Assembly: GCA_038040445.1 (NCBI GenBank)
Contig: JBBPIG010000014.1
Span: forward strand, 1 to 55,826
Direction of reading: 5' to 3'
Source: Acidobacteriota bacterium
Lineage (GTDB): Bacteria; Acidobacteriota; Blastocatellia; UBA7656
Length of the DNA stretch: 55,826 nt
Below, in pieces: positions 1 to 8,654 of this stretch; position 1 is the stretch's first letter; each line of letters opens with the position of its first letter. Below the pieces are notes generated by a model. That model did no database searches. It was not told where the DNA came from and was given only the letters and a program-made list of their open reading frames with translations. A program made the position numbers and the translations under genes.

Positions 1-77
1 CCCTGCCTGCCGGGCGTGCCCCTATAAATAAAATAACGTTCGCGAAAGAGGCAGGCAGGGATGCCTGCGCTCCCAGG
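1..77. repeat. Palindromic element A, copy 1 (left arm cut by window edge)
   Basis: The right arm (about 50-77) reads GGCAGGCAGGGATGCCTGCG followed by CTCCCAGG. The first 11 bases are the inner end of the inverted left arm. The right arm stops directly at the stop codon of the minus-strand gene that ends at 78. The same arms recur at 8665-8751, 9268-9341 and 37389-37463. Confidence 0.8.
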
Positions 78-1424
78 TTACTCGCTGTGCCAGCGCGCCA
101 TATGCTCGCGGTGAGTTGATGAGAGCGCTTCGGGTTTGTAGTAGCGATCGTAGTAGTCGACATCGAGATGCGCTGCCTGAAAGCCCAGTATCGTGCGGAA
201 CGGGGCAACGAAGCCGGGGAACCGCCCATACCGATCGTATACATACTCGCAGTAGGCAATCGTCGCTTCGATACCTTCTTCGCTTGACCCGGGAGTGGCG
301 GCCTGGACGCCTGCCGGGTCGCGCCACTCGCTGAGCCCAATCTTTCCGCGAAAGGTTCCTTCCGGGCCGAACTTTTCCGCGACAACCGCCATGACGGCGT
401 CGCGCATCGTCGCGAAATACGGCGGACAGTGTCCCCGCAGCAGCACCTGTTCACCCGACTCCAGCCCGAGCGGGAATGGGATCGGTAGATCGCGGCGGAG
501 CAGAGTTGCCTCGATCGTGAACAGATGGCCTTCACCGAAGTATCGACTGGTGGGCATCTGTCCCATTCGAAAGCCGAGTGCCTGGAACCAGCCAAATTCG
601 TGAACCGCATAATTTGGGAAGCCGCCGATTCCCATTGCCTGCGCCATCAACGCCATGTTCTGGTGCATCATGCCCTGCTCGATCGCAACCAGTTCGGCAA
701 CCCCAATCTCCATGCGTTGTATGGTTAGAACCTCGTGAGCCGCGGGATCGTCGTTCAAGTGCCCGCCTTTACTTCGAGCGAATCGCTCCAGTCCCGCCGA
801 CTTGAAGTTTGCGCGTTCGTCCAGGATGTAAGCGCCGGTGTCGGGACTCAAGATGTTCAGCAGCCCGTTGATGTAAATAAAAGAGAGGTCGTTTATGGGA
901 ACGTAATAACTGGTACCCGGCTTGTAGACCGACCAGTGATTGCAATTCAGGTTGTACATTGGATCGATGGGAGGCGCCGCGCGGCCGTCTTTTATCTTTA
1001 CCCGGGTTCTCTTGTAGAACTCGGTGAGGTTTCCTTTTCGGGCCGCCTCGACCAGGTCTCTCGCTTCGTCGTAAGTCAGGTCCTGCGGCCGCTTGAAGTA
1101 GTAGGTTCCCGTATCGTTGCTCACGATGATCGCGACCGCTTGCGCGCCGTCCCCACTGGAGACCGCCCGAGCGATCAAGTGAGTCATGATGTCGCCGCCC
1201 TGTCCGGGAGCGAAGGCGAGATCGGCGAGCGCATAGCCCGTGACCCCGCAAGCCGCAAAGGCCAGCAGGGCCTCCTCGTCGTCGGTGAGGGGCATTGGAT
1301 CGCGCTTGCTCTCAAAGGCCAACGCGCCTTCCATCTTCATTCCCAACCCAAACCGCCGCGATCGCCGATCTCGCAAGGCGTCCAACAGCGAGTAGCTTGC
1401 CAGGTCATTCACAGGAATAGTCAT
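78..1424 (-). CDS. Nitroreductase-like protein (FMN fold suspected)
   Basis: A 448-residue protein. The N-terminal stretch with LLDALRDRRSRRFG, followed by a segment PLTDDEEALLAFAACGVTG, resembles the opening of nitroreductase/SagB-type flavoproteins. The segment around HQNMALMAQAMGIGGFP resembles the helix and glycine turn that nitroreductases use near FMN. The protein is much longer than a plain nitroreductase (about 200 residues), so substrate and reaction are not predictable. I chose the ATG at 1424 because CGGAGG lies five bases upstream; an in-frame GTG at 1478 has no such site. It lies 75 bases downstream of the kinase-ATPase gene on the same strand and may be co-transcribed with it. 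No signal peptide is seen, so it is probably cytoplasmic. Family assignment is by motif memory only. Confidence 0.5.
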   Translation of the reverse strand: MTIPVNDLASYSLLDALRDRRSRRFGLGMKMEGALAFESKRDPMPLTDDEEALLAFAACGVTGYALADLAFAPGQGGDIMTHLIARAVSSGDGAQAVAIIVSNDTGTYYFKRPQDLTYDEARDLVEAARKGNLTEFYKRTRVKIKDGRAAPPIDPMYNLNCNHWSVYKPGTSYYVPINDLSFIYINGLLNILSPDTGAYILDERANFKSAGLERFARSKGGHLNDDPAAHEVLTIQRMEIGVAELVAIEQGMMHQNMALMAQAMGIGGFPNYAVHEFGWFQALGFRMGQMPTSRYFGEGHLFTIEATLLRRDLPIPFPLGLESGEQVLLRGHCPPYFATMRDAVMAVVAEKFGPEGTFRGKIGLSEWRDPAGVQAATPGSSEEGIEATIAYCEYVYDRYGRFPGFVAPFRTILGFQAAHLDVDYYDRYYKPEALSSTHREHMARWHSE

Positions 1425-1429
1425 TGTGT

Positions 1430-1435
1430 CCTCCG
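1430..1435 (-). promoter_or_regulatory. Ribosome binding site CGGAGG
   Basis: CGGAGG on the minus strand, five bases before the ATG at 1424. It decides the start of the nitroreductase-like gene over the upstream GTG at 1478. Confidence 0.7.
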
Positions 1436-1499
1436 TTGAATCAAGGAACTCGTTTGTCCATTTCGTTGTAGTCATCACACGCCCGGGTCCCTGCGCCGA

Positions 1500-4400
1500 T
1501 CAATCCGCGCTCGCCGTTTTTTCGAGTTCGCTCAAAAGTGCGCGTGCGGTCCTCAGATCCGATGTATCGAACCCTTCTCGAAACCAGCTTAGAAGATCAG
1601 CCAATATCTCGCGAGCACGGCCGCGCTCGCCTTGTTTCGCCATAAGACGACTGAGACTGATCGTGGCGCGGAGTTCGTGCGACTTTGCACCCCGTTCCCG
1701 CGCGATACTGATAGCCCTGAGAAAACTTGCTTCTGCACCATCGCCGCCCGGGTTTTCGGCATTCGGCGGTGAGGTGCTATCGACCTGCCTGCCCGTGTCA
1801 ACGAATTCCACCAGGAGGTCGCCCATGGCACGGTAAAGCTCGGCTTCGAAGAAGCGCTCGCCGGTTCGGTCAGCTCTTGCCAGGGCTTCGGCTACGACCT
1901 TCAATCCCTCCTCGACGTGCCCCGCTTCGCGATACACGTCGGCCATCGAGACCTGGTATCCGGTCCACGACATCTCAGCGCCCATGGCGGATAGCACCTG
2001 AAAATGCCGCCGCATCTCTTCGATTCCTTCTTCGAATCTTCCCTGTAACGCAATCGCCCAACCTCGATGAATCGCGGCATAAGCGAGGTTCAACGGAAAG
2101 CCGTATTCAGTCGAGATCGCCATCGCTTCCTCCGCAATCTCCTGAGCTCGGTGCGGCAATCGAAGTTCGAAGTAGAGCTGCGGGATTGTCAGCAACGCCG
2201 AAGCCGACGTAAACGGGTGTGCCTTACGCCGGGCTGTCTCGACGCATTTCTCCGTGAGGGTTGCCGCCTGATCCGGATATCCGGCTACCCACACCAGCCA
2301 GGCAAGACGCGATTGAGCGACCATCGCCGCATCATTGCCGTAGGCGTAAGCGTCGTCGAGAAACTGTTGTGGATCAGCGAGTGTCAGTAACCGTTCGTAG
2401 TTTTCACGCGCTTGCCGGTGGTCCCCCATGTAGTCTGACGTAAAGCCCCGGGCGAAGTGCGCGCGACTCAACAAGCGCGGCTGCTCCGCGATCTGGGCGA
2501 GTTTCATAAGACGGTCCGCCAGATCGCTCGCCGTTTGAAAGTCCGCTCGGATCACATAAACGGTCCAGAGCCCATACAGCACTCTGAACACCTTCGGGCT
2601 TTCACCAAACTGGTGACAGAGTTGCCGGGCCCGGCTGAAGGCGTGCTCGACTTCCGGCGCGGCAAACCCCTTTATCGGCGGAAGGGTGACGCCGAGTGTC
2701 ATCTGACCGTCGAGTTCTCGCTGGTCGCGCTCCGGCCCTTCGGGCAGCTTGAGAATCAGGTCGACGCCGCGCCGCGACAAAGCGGCTGCCTCTTGATAGG
2801 CAAAGACGCTAAGGGCGTGTTTCGCGGCGCTCATGAAGTAGGCTGAAGCGCGATCGAAGTCCCGCGCCGATTCAAAGAGCAGCGCAAGTTCAGACGCCAC
2901 CTCGGAGGCTTTTTTGTCACCGTAGAAGCTCAGCAGCGCCTGCGCAACCGCCGCGCTCAGCGACGCCTTGCGTGTGGGTTTCAGCGATCCATAAAGCGCA
3001 TTCTGATAGAGAGCGTGTACGAAGCGATAGCGCAGCGTCAGCGTCCGATCCGGGAACTCTTGCTCGCCGGTGAGCTTCACAAACGCGTGTGTCCGCTCCA
3101 GGATCTCCAGCCGTTCCTCCACGTCGGCCGAATCGGCGCCGAGCGCTTTCGATAGGACCGCCGAGTCGAACTCGTAGCCTTGCACGCTGGCGCAGACCAG
3201 CAACTTGCGATCTTCCTCCTCCAGTTGGTCGAGCTTACGTTCGATCATGCTTCGAACCGACTCGGGTAAGTCATGGGCCAGATCGGGCGCCGATTGCGCC
3301 AGGATCCACTTGCCTTCTTGCTTCCTGATGACTCCCCGGTCGCGCAGATATCTCAGCAGATCGACCATGAACAACGGGCTGCCCTCGGTCTTTTCATATA
3401 TCAGCTCGACGAACTCGCCCGGGAAATCGTGTCCGGGAAACTCGAGCGATAGAAAACTCCTGATGTGCTCCGAGTCGAGTAGTCCGAGAGGGATTTCGTG
3501 ACAGAGCCCCCGGCCTTGCAGATCGAGCTTCACCAGCAGGAACGGATGTTTGCTTAGCAGCATCTCCGATGACCGATAGGTGATCAGAATCAGCAGCCGC
3601 ATTCCGTCGAGCCTGGTTGCGATGTAGGCGAGCAGATCCACGGTTGAGAGATCGGCCCATTGAAGGTCGTCAAAGAAGAGAATCAACGGACGCTGCTGTG
3701 ACAGTTCACCGAACAGGGAGCCGAGTTGCCGCTTCATCTGTTGCTGAGTCGCGTTTCTTACTTCATCGTTGAGCCGATCCGAGGTGCTTTCAGTCAGTTG
3801 AGGCGCCACCTGGATGTACCAGGTCGGTGCTATCGCCGCCATTAGTCGAGCGCCGGCTCCGCTGCCTTCTCCGCGCAACAGGCTCTCGAGAGCCTCGAGA
3901 AACGGCAGGTAAGCTTCGGCGCCGGCCATGCGCTCCGAGCAGCGGCCGCGCGCGATGCCGGAACGTGCGCCGCTGGCCGTCAACTCCGCGAGAAAGTCTT
4001 CGACTAGAGTTGTCTTGCCGATCCCCGGCTCGCCCGCGATACAAATCATCGACCCGTGCCCCGCTGCCGCCGCCGCAAATCCATCTTGTAGTCTCCCGCG
4101 TTCTGCTTCGCGGCCGACGGTTAATCGCCGCGGAGTTGTGGGAGCCGCCGCTACTGAAAGGATTGTGGATGAGGGGAGAATGGAGGTGACGTGCTCTTCC
4201 AATTCCGCGCTTCGATCCAACTGGGCCAGAGCCGCTTCAACCTCGACTGCGCTGGGCCGGTTGCGCCAGTCCTTCTCCAGCATTTGAAGGATGAGTCTGT
4301 CGAGACTCGCCGGGATTTCGGGGTTGAGGAGCGACGGGGAAACAACCGGCTCGGCCACTATTGCGTGCAGAAAGCCGATCACCGAATCGGCCTTGAATGG

Positions 4401-5039
4401 ATGCCTGGTGGTCGCCAGTTCGTAAAGGACGATCCCTAAGGAGAACACGTCGGTTGCTACCTCTAAAGGTTCCGCGCGAGCCTGCTCCGGTGACACGTAG
4501 GCCGCCGTGCCGATGAACGCGCCGGGGCTGGTCGCGAACGCCGTCTGAGCCGATGAGATATTGCCGTCAGGCGAAGCGAGCCTCGCCAGGCCGAAGTCGA
4601 GCACCTTCACATAGCCGTCATCGCGTACCATCACGTTCTCAGGCTTGATGTCGCGGTGAATGATACCGGCGGCGTGCGCGACGGCCAGCGCCCTGGAGAC
4701 CTGCCTCCCGATTGCGGCCAGTGAGCTCAGAGAAGCTCTTTGATTCACAATCGCGCGCAGCGTGCGGCCCTCGATGTACTCCATGACTATGAAGCGGCCT
4801 GCTTCATCGTCGCCAATATCGTAGACGGTTATGATGTTCGGGTGGTTTAGCGCGGACGCGGCTCGGGCTTCCAGCATGAAGCGGCGCAGCCTGTCTTCAT
4901 CGGAGCATAGCGCGGTGGGGAGAAACTTGAGCGCGACCTTGCGCGCGAGCCTCAAGTCCTCGGCAAGGAAAACTTCACCCATTCCACCGGCACCGAGTTT
5001 TTCAAGGATGCGATAGTGCGAGATAGTCCGGGTGATCAT
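1500..5039 (-). CDS. Ser/Thr protein kinase with AAA-type ATPase and TPR regions
   Basis: A 1179-residue signalling protein. Residues 1-270 are a complete Hanks-type kinase: glycine loop GAGGMGEV (16-23), Lys38, HRDIKPEN (128-135), a DFG motif and an SPE in the activation segment. Residues about 305-600 form an AAA_16/STAND-like ATPase with Walker A GEPGIGKT (335-342) and Walker B LILFFDDLQWAD (about 451-462). The rest is helical and TPR-like, with alternating Ala-rich pairs up to the C-terminus. This order matches the PknK-like and adenylate-cyclase-associated regulators common in Acidobacteriota and Myxococcota. It lacks a transmembrane segment, so it should act in the cytoplasm, sensing through the TPR part and phosphorylating unknown partners. 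All catalytic residues are present, unlike in the pseudokinase at 6399-7316. The upstream gap of 321 bases suggests its own promoter. Confidence 0.9.
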   Translation of the reverse strand: MITRTISHYRILEKLGAGGMGEVFLAEDLRLARKVALKFLPTALCSDEDRLRRFMLEARAASALNHPNIITVYDIGDDEAGRFIVMEYIEGRTLRAIVNQRASLSSLAAIGRQVSRALAVAHAAGIIHRDIKPENVMVRDDGYVKVLDFGLARLASPDGNISSAQTAFATSPGAFIGTAAYVSPEQARAEPLEVATDVFSLGIVLYELATTRHPFKADSVIGFLHAIVAEPVVSPSLLNPEIPASLDRLILQMLEKDWRNRPSAVEVEAALAQLDRSAELEEHVTSILPSSTILSVAAAPTTPRRLTVGREAERGRLQDGFAAAAAGHGSMICIAGEPGIGKTTLVEDFLAELTASGARSGIARGRCSERMAGAEAYLPFLEALESLLRGEGSGAGARLMAAIAPTWYIQVAPQLTESTSDRLNDEVRNATQQQMKRQLGSLFGELSQQRPLILFFDDLQWADLSTVDLLAYIATRLDGMRLLILITYRSSEMLLSKHPFLLVKLDLQGRGLCHEIPLGLLDSEHIRSFLSLEFPGHDFPGEFVELIYEKTEGSPLFMVDLLRYLRDRGVIRKQEGKWILAQSAPDLAHDLPESVRSMIERKLDQLEEEDRKLLVCASVQGYEFDSAVLSKALGADSADVEERLEILERTHAFVKLTGEQEFPDRTLTLRYRFVHALYQNALYGSLKPTRKASLSAAVAQALLSFYGDKKASEVASELALLFESARDFDRASAYFMSAAKHALSVFAYQEAAALSRRGVDLILKLPEGPERDQRELDGQMTLGVTLPPIKGFAAPEVEHAFSRARQLCHQFGESPKVFRVLYGLWTVYVIRADFQTASDLADRLMKLAQIAEQPRLLSRAHFARGFTSDYMGDHRQARENYERLLTLADPQQFLDDAYAYGNDAAMVAQSRLAWLVWVAGYPDQAATLTEKCVETARRKAHPFTSASALLTIPQLYFELRLPHRAQEIAEEAMAISTEYGFPLNLAYAAIHRGWAIALQGRFEEGIEEMRRHFQVLSAMGAEMSWTGYQVSMADVYREAGHVEEGLKVVAEALARADRTGERFFEAELYRAMGDLLVEFVDTGRQVDSTSPPNAENPGGDGAEASFLRAISIARERGAKSHELRATISLSRLMAKQGERGRAREILADLLSWFREGFDTSDLRTARALLSELEKTASAD

Positions 5040-5360
5040 TCGACGATGCTCGCGTTGCCGCCTGAAATACCAGAGCCTTCGTTTCAGGAGCCGGCGTTGT
5101 GCGCGAAATAGGTGTGAGTCTGCTTGTCCGTGCCTCTTCTACCTCCGGCAGTCGAGGTTTGTCAAACGGTTTCATATTTGATTCCGGCGCGACCGCGGAA
5201 TCAGAATCCGATTGTCGCGATTCGGCGCGACGAAGTCGGAACACGCAAGACCGGTTAGGTTAGATTGATTTCTGTGAAGCTATTGAGCACCCGAAGTAAC
5301 CTTAACGCTTATCCGGTGGCCCAGGCGATTGATCGGCGGGTCGAAAGGTTGGTTACAAAT
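5040..5360 (-). other. Intergenic gap, possible promoter at 5136-5165
   Basis: 321 bases without a credible gene. On the minus strand TTGACA (5160-5165) is followed after 18 bases by TAGAAG (5136-5141), a fair match to a housekeeping sigma promoter, about 100 bases upstream of the kinase start. Only the -35 element is a full match, so the call is weak. No terminator-like hairpin was seen. Confidence 0.3.
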
Positions 5361-6227
5361 TCAAATGCCGGAGCTTGCTTCGTCATCATATGCAGCCGAT
5401 CGCCGGTTGCTTCCGCCTGGCGAAAGGTCGAGCGATTCGATCACTTCTTCGATTATGTCGCGTGTGATCACTTCGGCTCCGGCGGCGTAGCCGTACAAGA
5501 GGGCGTTGTCACAAATGTTGTTTACTATGCGCGGGATGCCTTGCGAGACATTGCCGATCAAACCGATAGCGCCGCTATCAAACAGGTTCACGTTGGTTGC
5601 GCCGGCTTGCTTCAAGCGGAAGCGGATGTACTTGTTGATTTCGAACACGCTGAGCGGCTTGATCTGGCAGCGCAGCGAAACCCGTTGTTTTAGCTGGCGA
5701 AGCGCCGGGCGGTTGAGCGAATCCTGCAACTCGGGCTGCCCTGACAGTATCACCTGCAACAGCTTTTCGCTGTTCGTCTCGAAGTTCAACAGCAAACGTA
5801 TTTCTTCGAGCAGCGCCGTCGGCAAGCCGTGCGCCTCATCGACGATCAGCACCGTGCGCTGACCCTTCGAATGACGCAACGCGAGGAAGTGTCCGAGCGC
5901 CGCGAGCAACTCGGGCTTTGAAGCGGTCTTGTTCAGACCAAGCTCAAACTCATCAGCCAACTGCTCAAAGAATTCCGACGCGGTAAGAAAGGGATTGAAA
6001 ATGTACACGCACAACACTTCGTCACTGAACTGCTGAAGCGCTGCGCGCAACGTGGTCGTCTTGCCGGTGCCCACTTCGCCGACCACGACGACGAGCCCTT
6101 TGTTGTGCTCGATCGCGTAGCGGACCGTCGCGAGCATTTCAAGGTGGCTCTCGGTCTTGAATATGTATCTGGGGTCCGGCGTCAGCCCGAAGGGCATTTC
6201 CTTCAGACCGTAGAACTCAAGGTACAT
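5361..6227 (-). CDS. ExeA/GspA-type AAA ATPase, exopolysaccharide-locus associated
   Basis: A 288-residue ATPase. It starts MYLEFYGLKEMPFGLTPDPR, the typical opening of ExeA-like proteins and of the ATPase linked to exosortase-A exopolysaccharide loci. Walker A is GEVGTGKT (50-57) and Walker B is VLIVDEAH (126-133); the arginine-rich middle (LRQLKQRVSLRC) is the usual sensor region. In type II secretion ExeA helps assemble the secretin; in exopolysaccharide loci its role is unproven. The ATG at 6227 has GAGGAG eight bases upstream. The gene lies downstream of the pseudokinase gene, separated by an inverted repeat. It has no membrane segment, whereas some relatives carry a C-terminal peptidoglycan-binding part. 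Confidence 0.85.
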   Translation of the reverse strand: MYLEFYGLKEMPFGLTPDPRYIFKTESHLEMLATVRYAIEHNKGLVVVVGEVGTGKTTTLRAALQQFSDEVLCVYIFNPFLTASEFFEQLADEFELGLNKTASKPELLAALGHFLALRHSKGQRTVLIVDEAHGLPTALLEEIRLLLNFETNSEKLLQVILSGQPELQDSLNRPALRQLKQRVSLRCQIKPLSVFEINKYIRFRLKQAGATNVNLFDSGAIGLIGNVSQGIPRIVNNICDNALLYGYAAGAEVITRDIIEEVIESLDLSPGGSNRRSAAYDDEASSGI

Positions 6228-6253
6228 CGGTCAGCTCCTCATTCGTCAGCTCG

Positions 6254-6340
6254 CGTTCGTAGTCCCGCCTTCAGGCGGAAGCTCGTAGCTAAAGGGTGTC
6301 GTCAGATTCAAACTTCCGCCTGAAGGCGGGACTACGAACG
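6254..6340. repeat. Inverted repeat B with 28-base arms
   Basis: Arms 6254-6281 and 6313-6340 are exact reverse complements (CGTTCGTAGTCCCGCCTTCA, then GGCGGAAG). Each arm also contains the smaller palindrome CCGCCTTCAGGCGG, so the transcript can form one long hairpin or two short ones. It fills the gap between the pseudokinase and ATPase genes and could act as a processing site or attenuator. Nothing T-rich follows on the minus strand, so it is not a classical terminator. Confidence 0.85.
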
Positions 6341-6398
6341 AAAGATTCCCCCAACTGTCGTTGTGGTATTTCAGAGCGCTCCTTGTTGGGTACGCCCA

Positions 6399-7316
6399 TT
6401 AGTTCTTAGAGCTACTGATCGCATCATCGAGCGCCGCCTGTAACGCAGCCGCGCTGGCGAAGCGCTTGGCCGGTTCTCGGTCTAACAGCTTCATAACCAC
6501 ATTCGAAACCGCCTCGGGCACATCCGGCGAAATCAAGTGGGGCGGTGATGGCCTGAAGCTCACCTGCCTTCGACTCACGTAGGCCGCGTCATTCGAGTCG
6601 AACGGCGTCCGGTCGGTCAGCATCTCGTAAAGCAACGCGCCAAGCGAATACAGATCGCTGCGATGATCTACCGTCGCTCTCCGCGTTAGCTCCGGGCTCG
6701 CGTATTGAACACGCGGTCCTTTCCACCTTTCCGAACCCGCGTTTGCTTCTACTCCGAAGTCCGCAATCGTCACCCAGCCATCGGGTTCGACGAGCACGCA
6801 TTCGGGCTGCAGCCGCAAATGCAACACGCCCATCATGTGCGCGTGATCAAGCGCGCTGGCGATCTGATCGGCGATTTGCGCAGCTTGAGTTGCATCGAGC
6901 CAGCCGTTCCGATCGAGTAAGTCGCCGAGCGTTCGGGCGTCTTGCTTGTGCTCGACGACGCAGAAATCAACGCCGTGCGCGTGTTCGGCATTGGTGTTAG
7001 CCAAAATGTTCATGTGCGCCAGCTTCGACGCGGCTTGAGCCTCGAGGTAGAACAACTCTCGCGCTCGGGCGTGGCCGGCCGCGTGGGTTGAAAGGACCTT
7101 GAGCTGCACAGTCCCGCCGCGCAGGTCGCGCGCCAGATAGCGTTCGACCTCAGAATCCGATTCAAGCGTTTTCAAAACGGTGAAGCTGTTCGCAAGCGCT
7201 CGCCGAACACGCTCGATGTCCGGTTCAGCGACAGGCGCGGCAGCCGCGGCAACCGGACGCTGCGCCGTTACCGCGTCCCGGCGTCTGTCTCCAATACTGA
7301 TGACCCTTGCATTCAT
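6399..7316 (-). CDS. Protein-kinase-like protein lacking catalytic residues (pseudokinase)
   Basis: A 305-residue protein with a kinase fold by sequence: Lys73 in QLKVL, Glu92 in the C-helix position, DFG at 186-188, SPE at 207-209, and DLYSLGALLYEMLTDRTPF as subdomain IX. The catalytic loop, normally HRDxKPEN, reads HLRLQPEC (166-173), so the catalytic Asp, the Lys and the Asn are all replaced. The glycine-rich loop is also lost (KTLESDSEVERYLA). Phosphotransfer is therefore unlikely; a scaffold or ATP-binding switch is more probable. There is no transmembrane segment or extracellular part. It lies 23 bases downstream of the algD-like gene and so probably belongs to the polymer operon. I see no strong ribosome binding site before the ATG. 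Confidence 0.85.
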   Translation of the reverse strand: MNARVISIGDRRRDAVTAQRPVAAAAAPVAEPDIERVRRALANSFTVLKTLESDSEVERYLARDLRGGTVQLKVLSTHAAGHARARELFYLEAQAASKLAHMNILANTNAEHAHGVDFCVVEHKQDARTLGDLLDRNGWLDATQAAQIADQIASALDHAHMMGVLHLRLQPECVLVEPDGWVTIADFGVEANAGSERWKGPRVQYASPELTRRATVDHRSDLYSLGALLYEMLTDRTPFDSNDAAYVSRRQVSFRPSPPHLISPDVPEAVSNVVMKLLDREPAKRFASAAALQAALDDAISSSKN

Positions 7317-7339
7317 AGCAGACTAAGGTCCGTGCTGCC

Positions 7340-8653
7340 TCACCAGCAGATGCCCTGATACTGCTTCCGTGTGTCCGGCACATCAAACAGCCGGACCAGA
7401 TCGATGATCAAGCGTCCATTGTTCAGCTTTTCAGCAAGCACGCGAAACTCGTCTTCTTTCTTTCCGATGATGATGATCTCGGCCTGTTCGATCACCGCCC
7501 CCAGGTCAGAATTCATCAGCGAAGAAATGTGCGGAATCTCGCGCTCGATGTACTGTTTGTTGGCGCCGAACAACCTGGCAAGCTCGACATCGCGATCGTA
7601 GATCGTCAGCTTCAGACCCTTGCCTATCAACGTTTCGATAAGCGTCACCATGGGGCTTTCGCGCAGGTCGTCCGTGCCCGCCTTAAAGCTCAGCCCTAAC
7701 ACACCGACGTTCTTGCGCCCGCTTCGCAGCACCGTATCGACCGCCCGATCGATCTGCTGGCGGTTGCTCAACAGGATCGAGTTGAGCATCGGGGCTTCTA
7801 CGTCCAGCTCTTTCGCCTTGTAAGTTATCGCGCGGAGGTCTTTTGGCAGACACGATCCGCCGAACGCAAACCCCGGCTTGAGATAATAAGGTGACAGGTT
7901 GAGCTTGGTGTCTTTGCAGAAGACATCCATCACAACGTGGCTGTCCACTCCGAGCGCTTTCGAGATGTTGCCGATCTCGTTGGCGAAAGTGACTTTCAAC
8001 GCGTGAAAACTATTGCACGCGTACTTGACCATCTCGGCCTCTTTGATTCCCACGTTGACCAGCGGAGCTTCGATGCTTGCGTAAAGCCGCTGCAAGGGAA
8101 GAAGCGATTCTTCATCGTCGGCGCCGATCAACGTAAACGGCGGATGGCTGAAGTCATAAATCGAGGTGCCCTCGCGTAAGAACTCCGGGTTGACCGCGAC
8201 GCCGAAGTCGCGCCCGGCGCGCTTGCCAGAGAAAACTTCGAGCGTGGGAATGACGACCTGCTCGATCGTGCCCGGCAGCATCGTGCTGCGCATTGCGACG
8301 ATGTGATAGCGGCCCTTCTCGGCGAGCGCTTCGCCGATCTGCTGACACGCTCTCTTGATGTAGCTCAGATCGAGGCTGCCATTGTGATTGCCGGGCGTGC
8401 CTATGCACACAAGCGAGACGTCCGAGTTGGCGACCGCTTCGTTGGCGTCGCTTGTAGCGCGAAGCTTCCCCTGCTTCACCGCCCGGGCGATCAACTCTTC
8501 GATTCCCGGCTCGACTATTGGGCTTCGGCCGCCGTTGATGATGTCGACCTTCAGCGGGTTCACGTCGACGCCGATGACTTCATCGCCGTTGTTGGCGAAG
8601 CAGGCGGCCGAAACGCACCCGACATAACCCAGACCAAATATGCTTAGTTTCAT
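7340..8653 (-). CDS. algD: GDP-mannose 6-dehydrogenase, AlgD type
   Basis: A 437-residue nucleotide-sugar dehydrogenase, probably oxidising GDP-mannose to GDP-mannuronate with two NAD+. The Rossmann motif FGLGYVG is at 6-12, Lys210 lies in MVKYACN, and the catalytic Cys268 lies in FAFGGSCLPKD. As far as I recall, Cys268 and the C-terminal ending GICW match Pseudomonas AlgD, which separates it from UDP-glucose dehydrogenases. The segments KVTFANEIGNI and GLSFKAGTDDLRESP are also characteristic. The start codon lies one base beyond the stop of the upstream glycosyltransferase, so the two are translationally close. Its AAAGG ribosome binding site abuts palindromic element A (8665-8751). It would supply an activated uronic acid for the surface polymer. 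GDP-mannose rather than UDP-glucose as substrate is an inference from similarity. Confidence 0.85.
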   Translation of the reverse strand: MKLSIFGLGYVGCVSAACFANNGDEVIGVDVNPLKVDIINGGRSPIVEPGIEELIARAVKQGKLRATSDANEAVANSDVSLVCIGTPGNHNGSLDLSYIKRACQQIGEALAEKGRYHIVAMRSTMLPGTIEQVVIPTLEVFSGKRAGRDFGVAVNPEFLREGTSIYDFSHPPFTLIGADDEESLLPLQRLYASIEAPLVNVGIKEAEMVKYACNSFHALKVTFANEIGNISKALGVDSHVVMDVFCKDTKLNLSPYYLKPGFAFGGSCLPKDLRAITYKAKELDVEAPMLNSILLSNRQQIDRAVDTVLRSGRKNVGVLGLSFKAGTDDLRESPMVTLIETLIGKGLKLTIYDRDVELARLFGANKQYIEREIPHISSLMNSDLGAVIEQAEIIIIGKKEDEFRVLAEKLNNGRLIIDLVRLFDVPDTRKQYQGICW

Positions 8654-8654
8654 T

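Noticed and set aside
735-1439. 234-codon open frame on the plus strand
   Set aside because: Antisense to the nitroreductase-like gene and without recognisable motifs or ribosome binding site.
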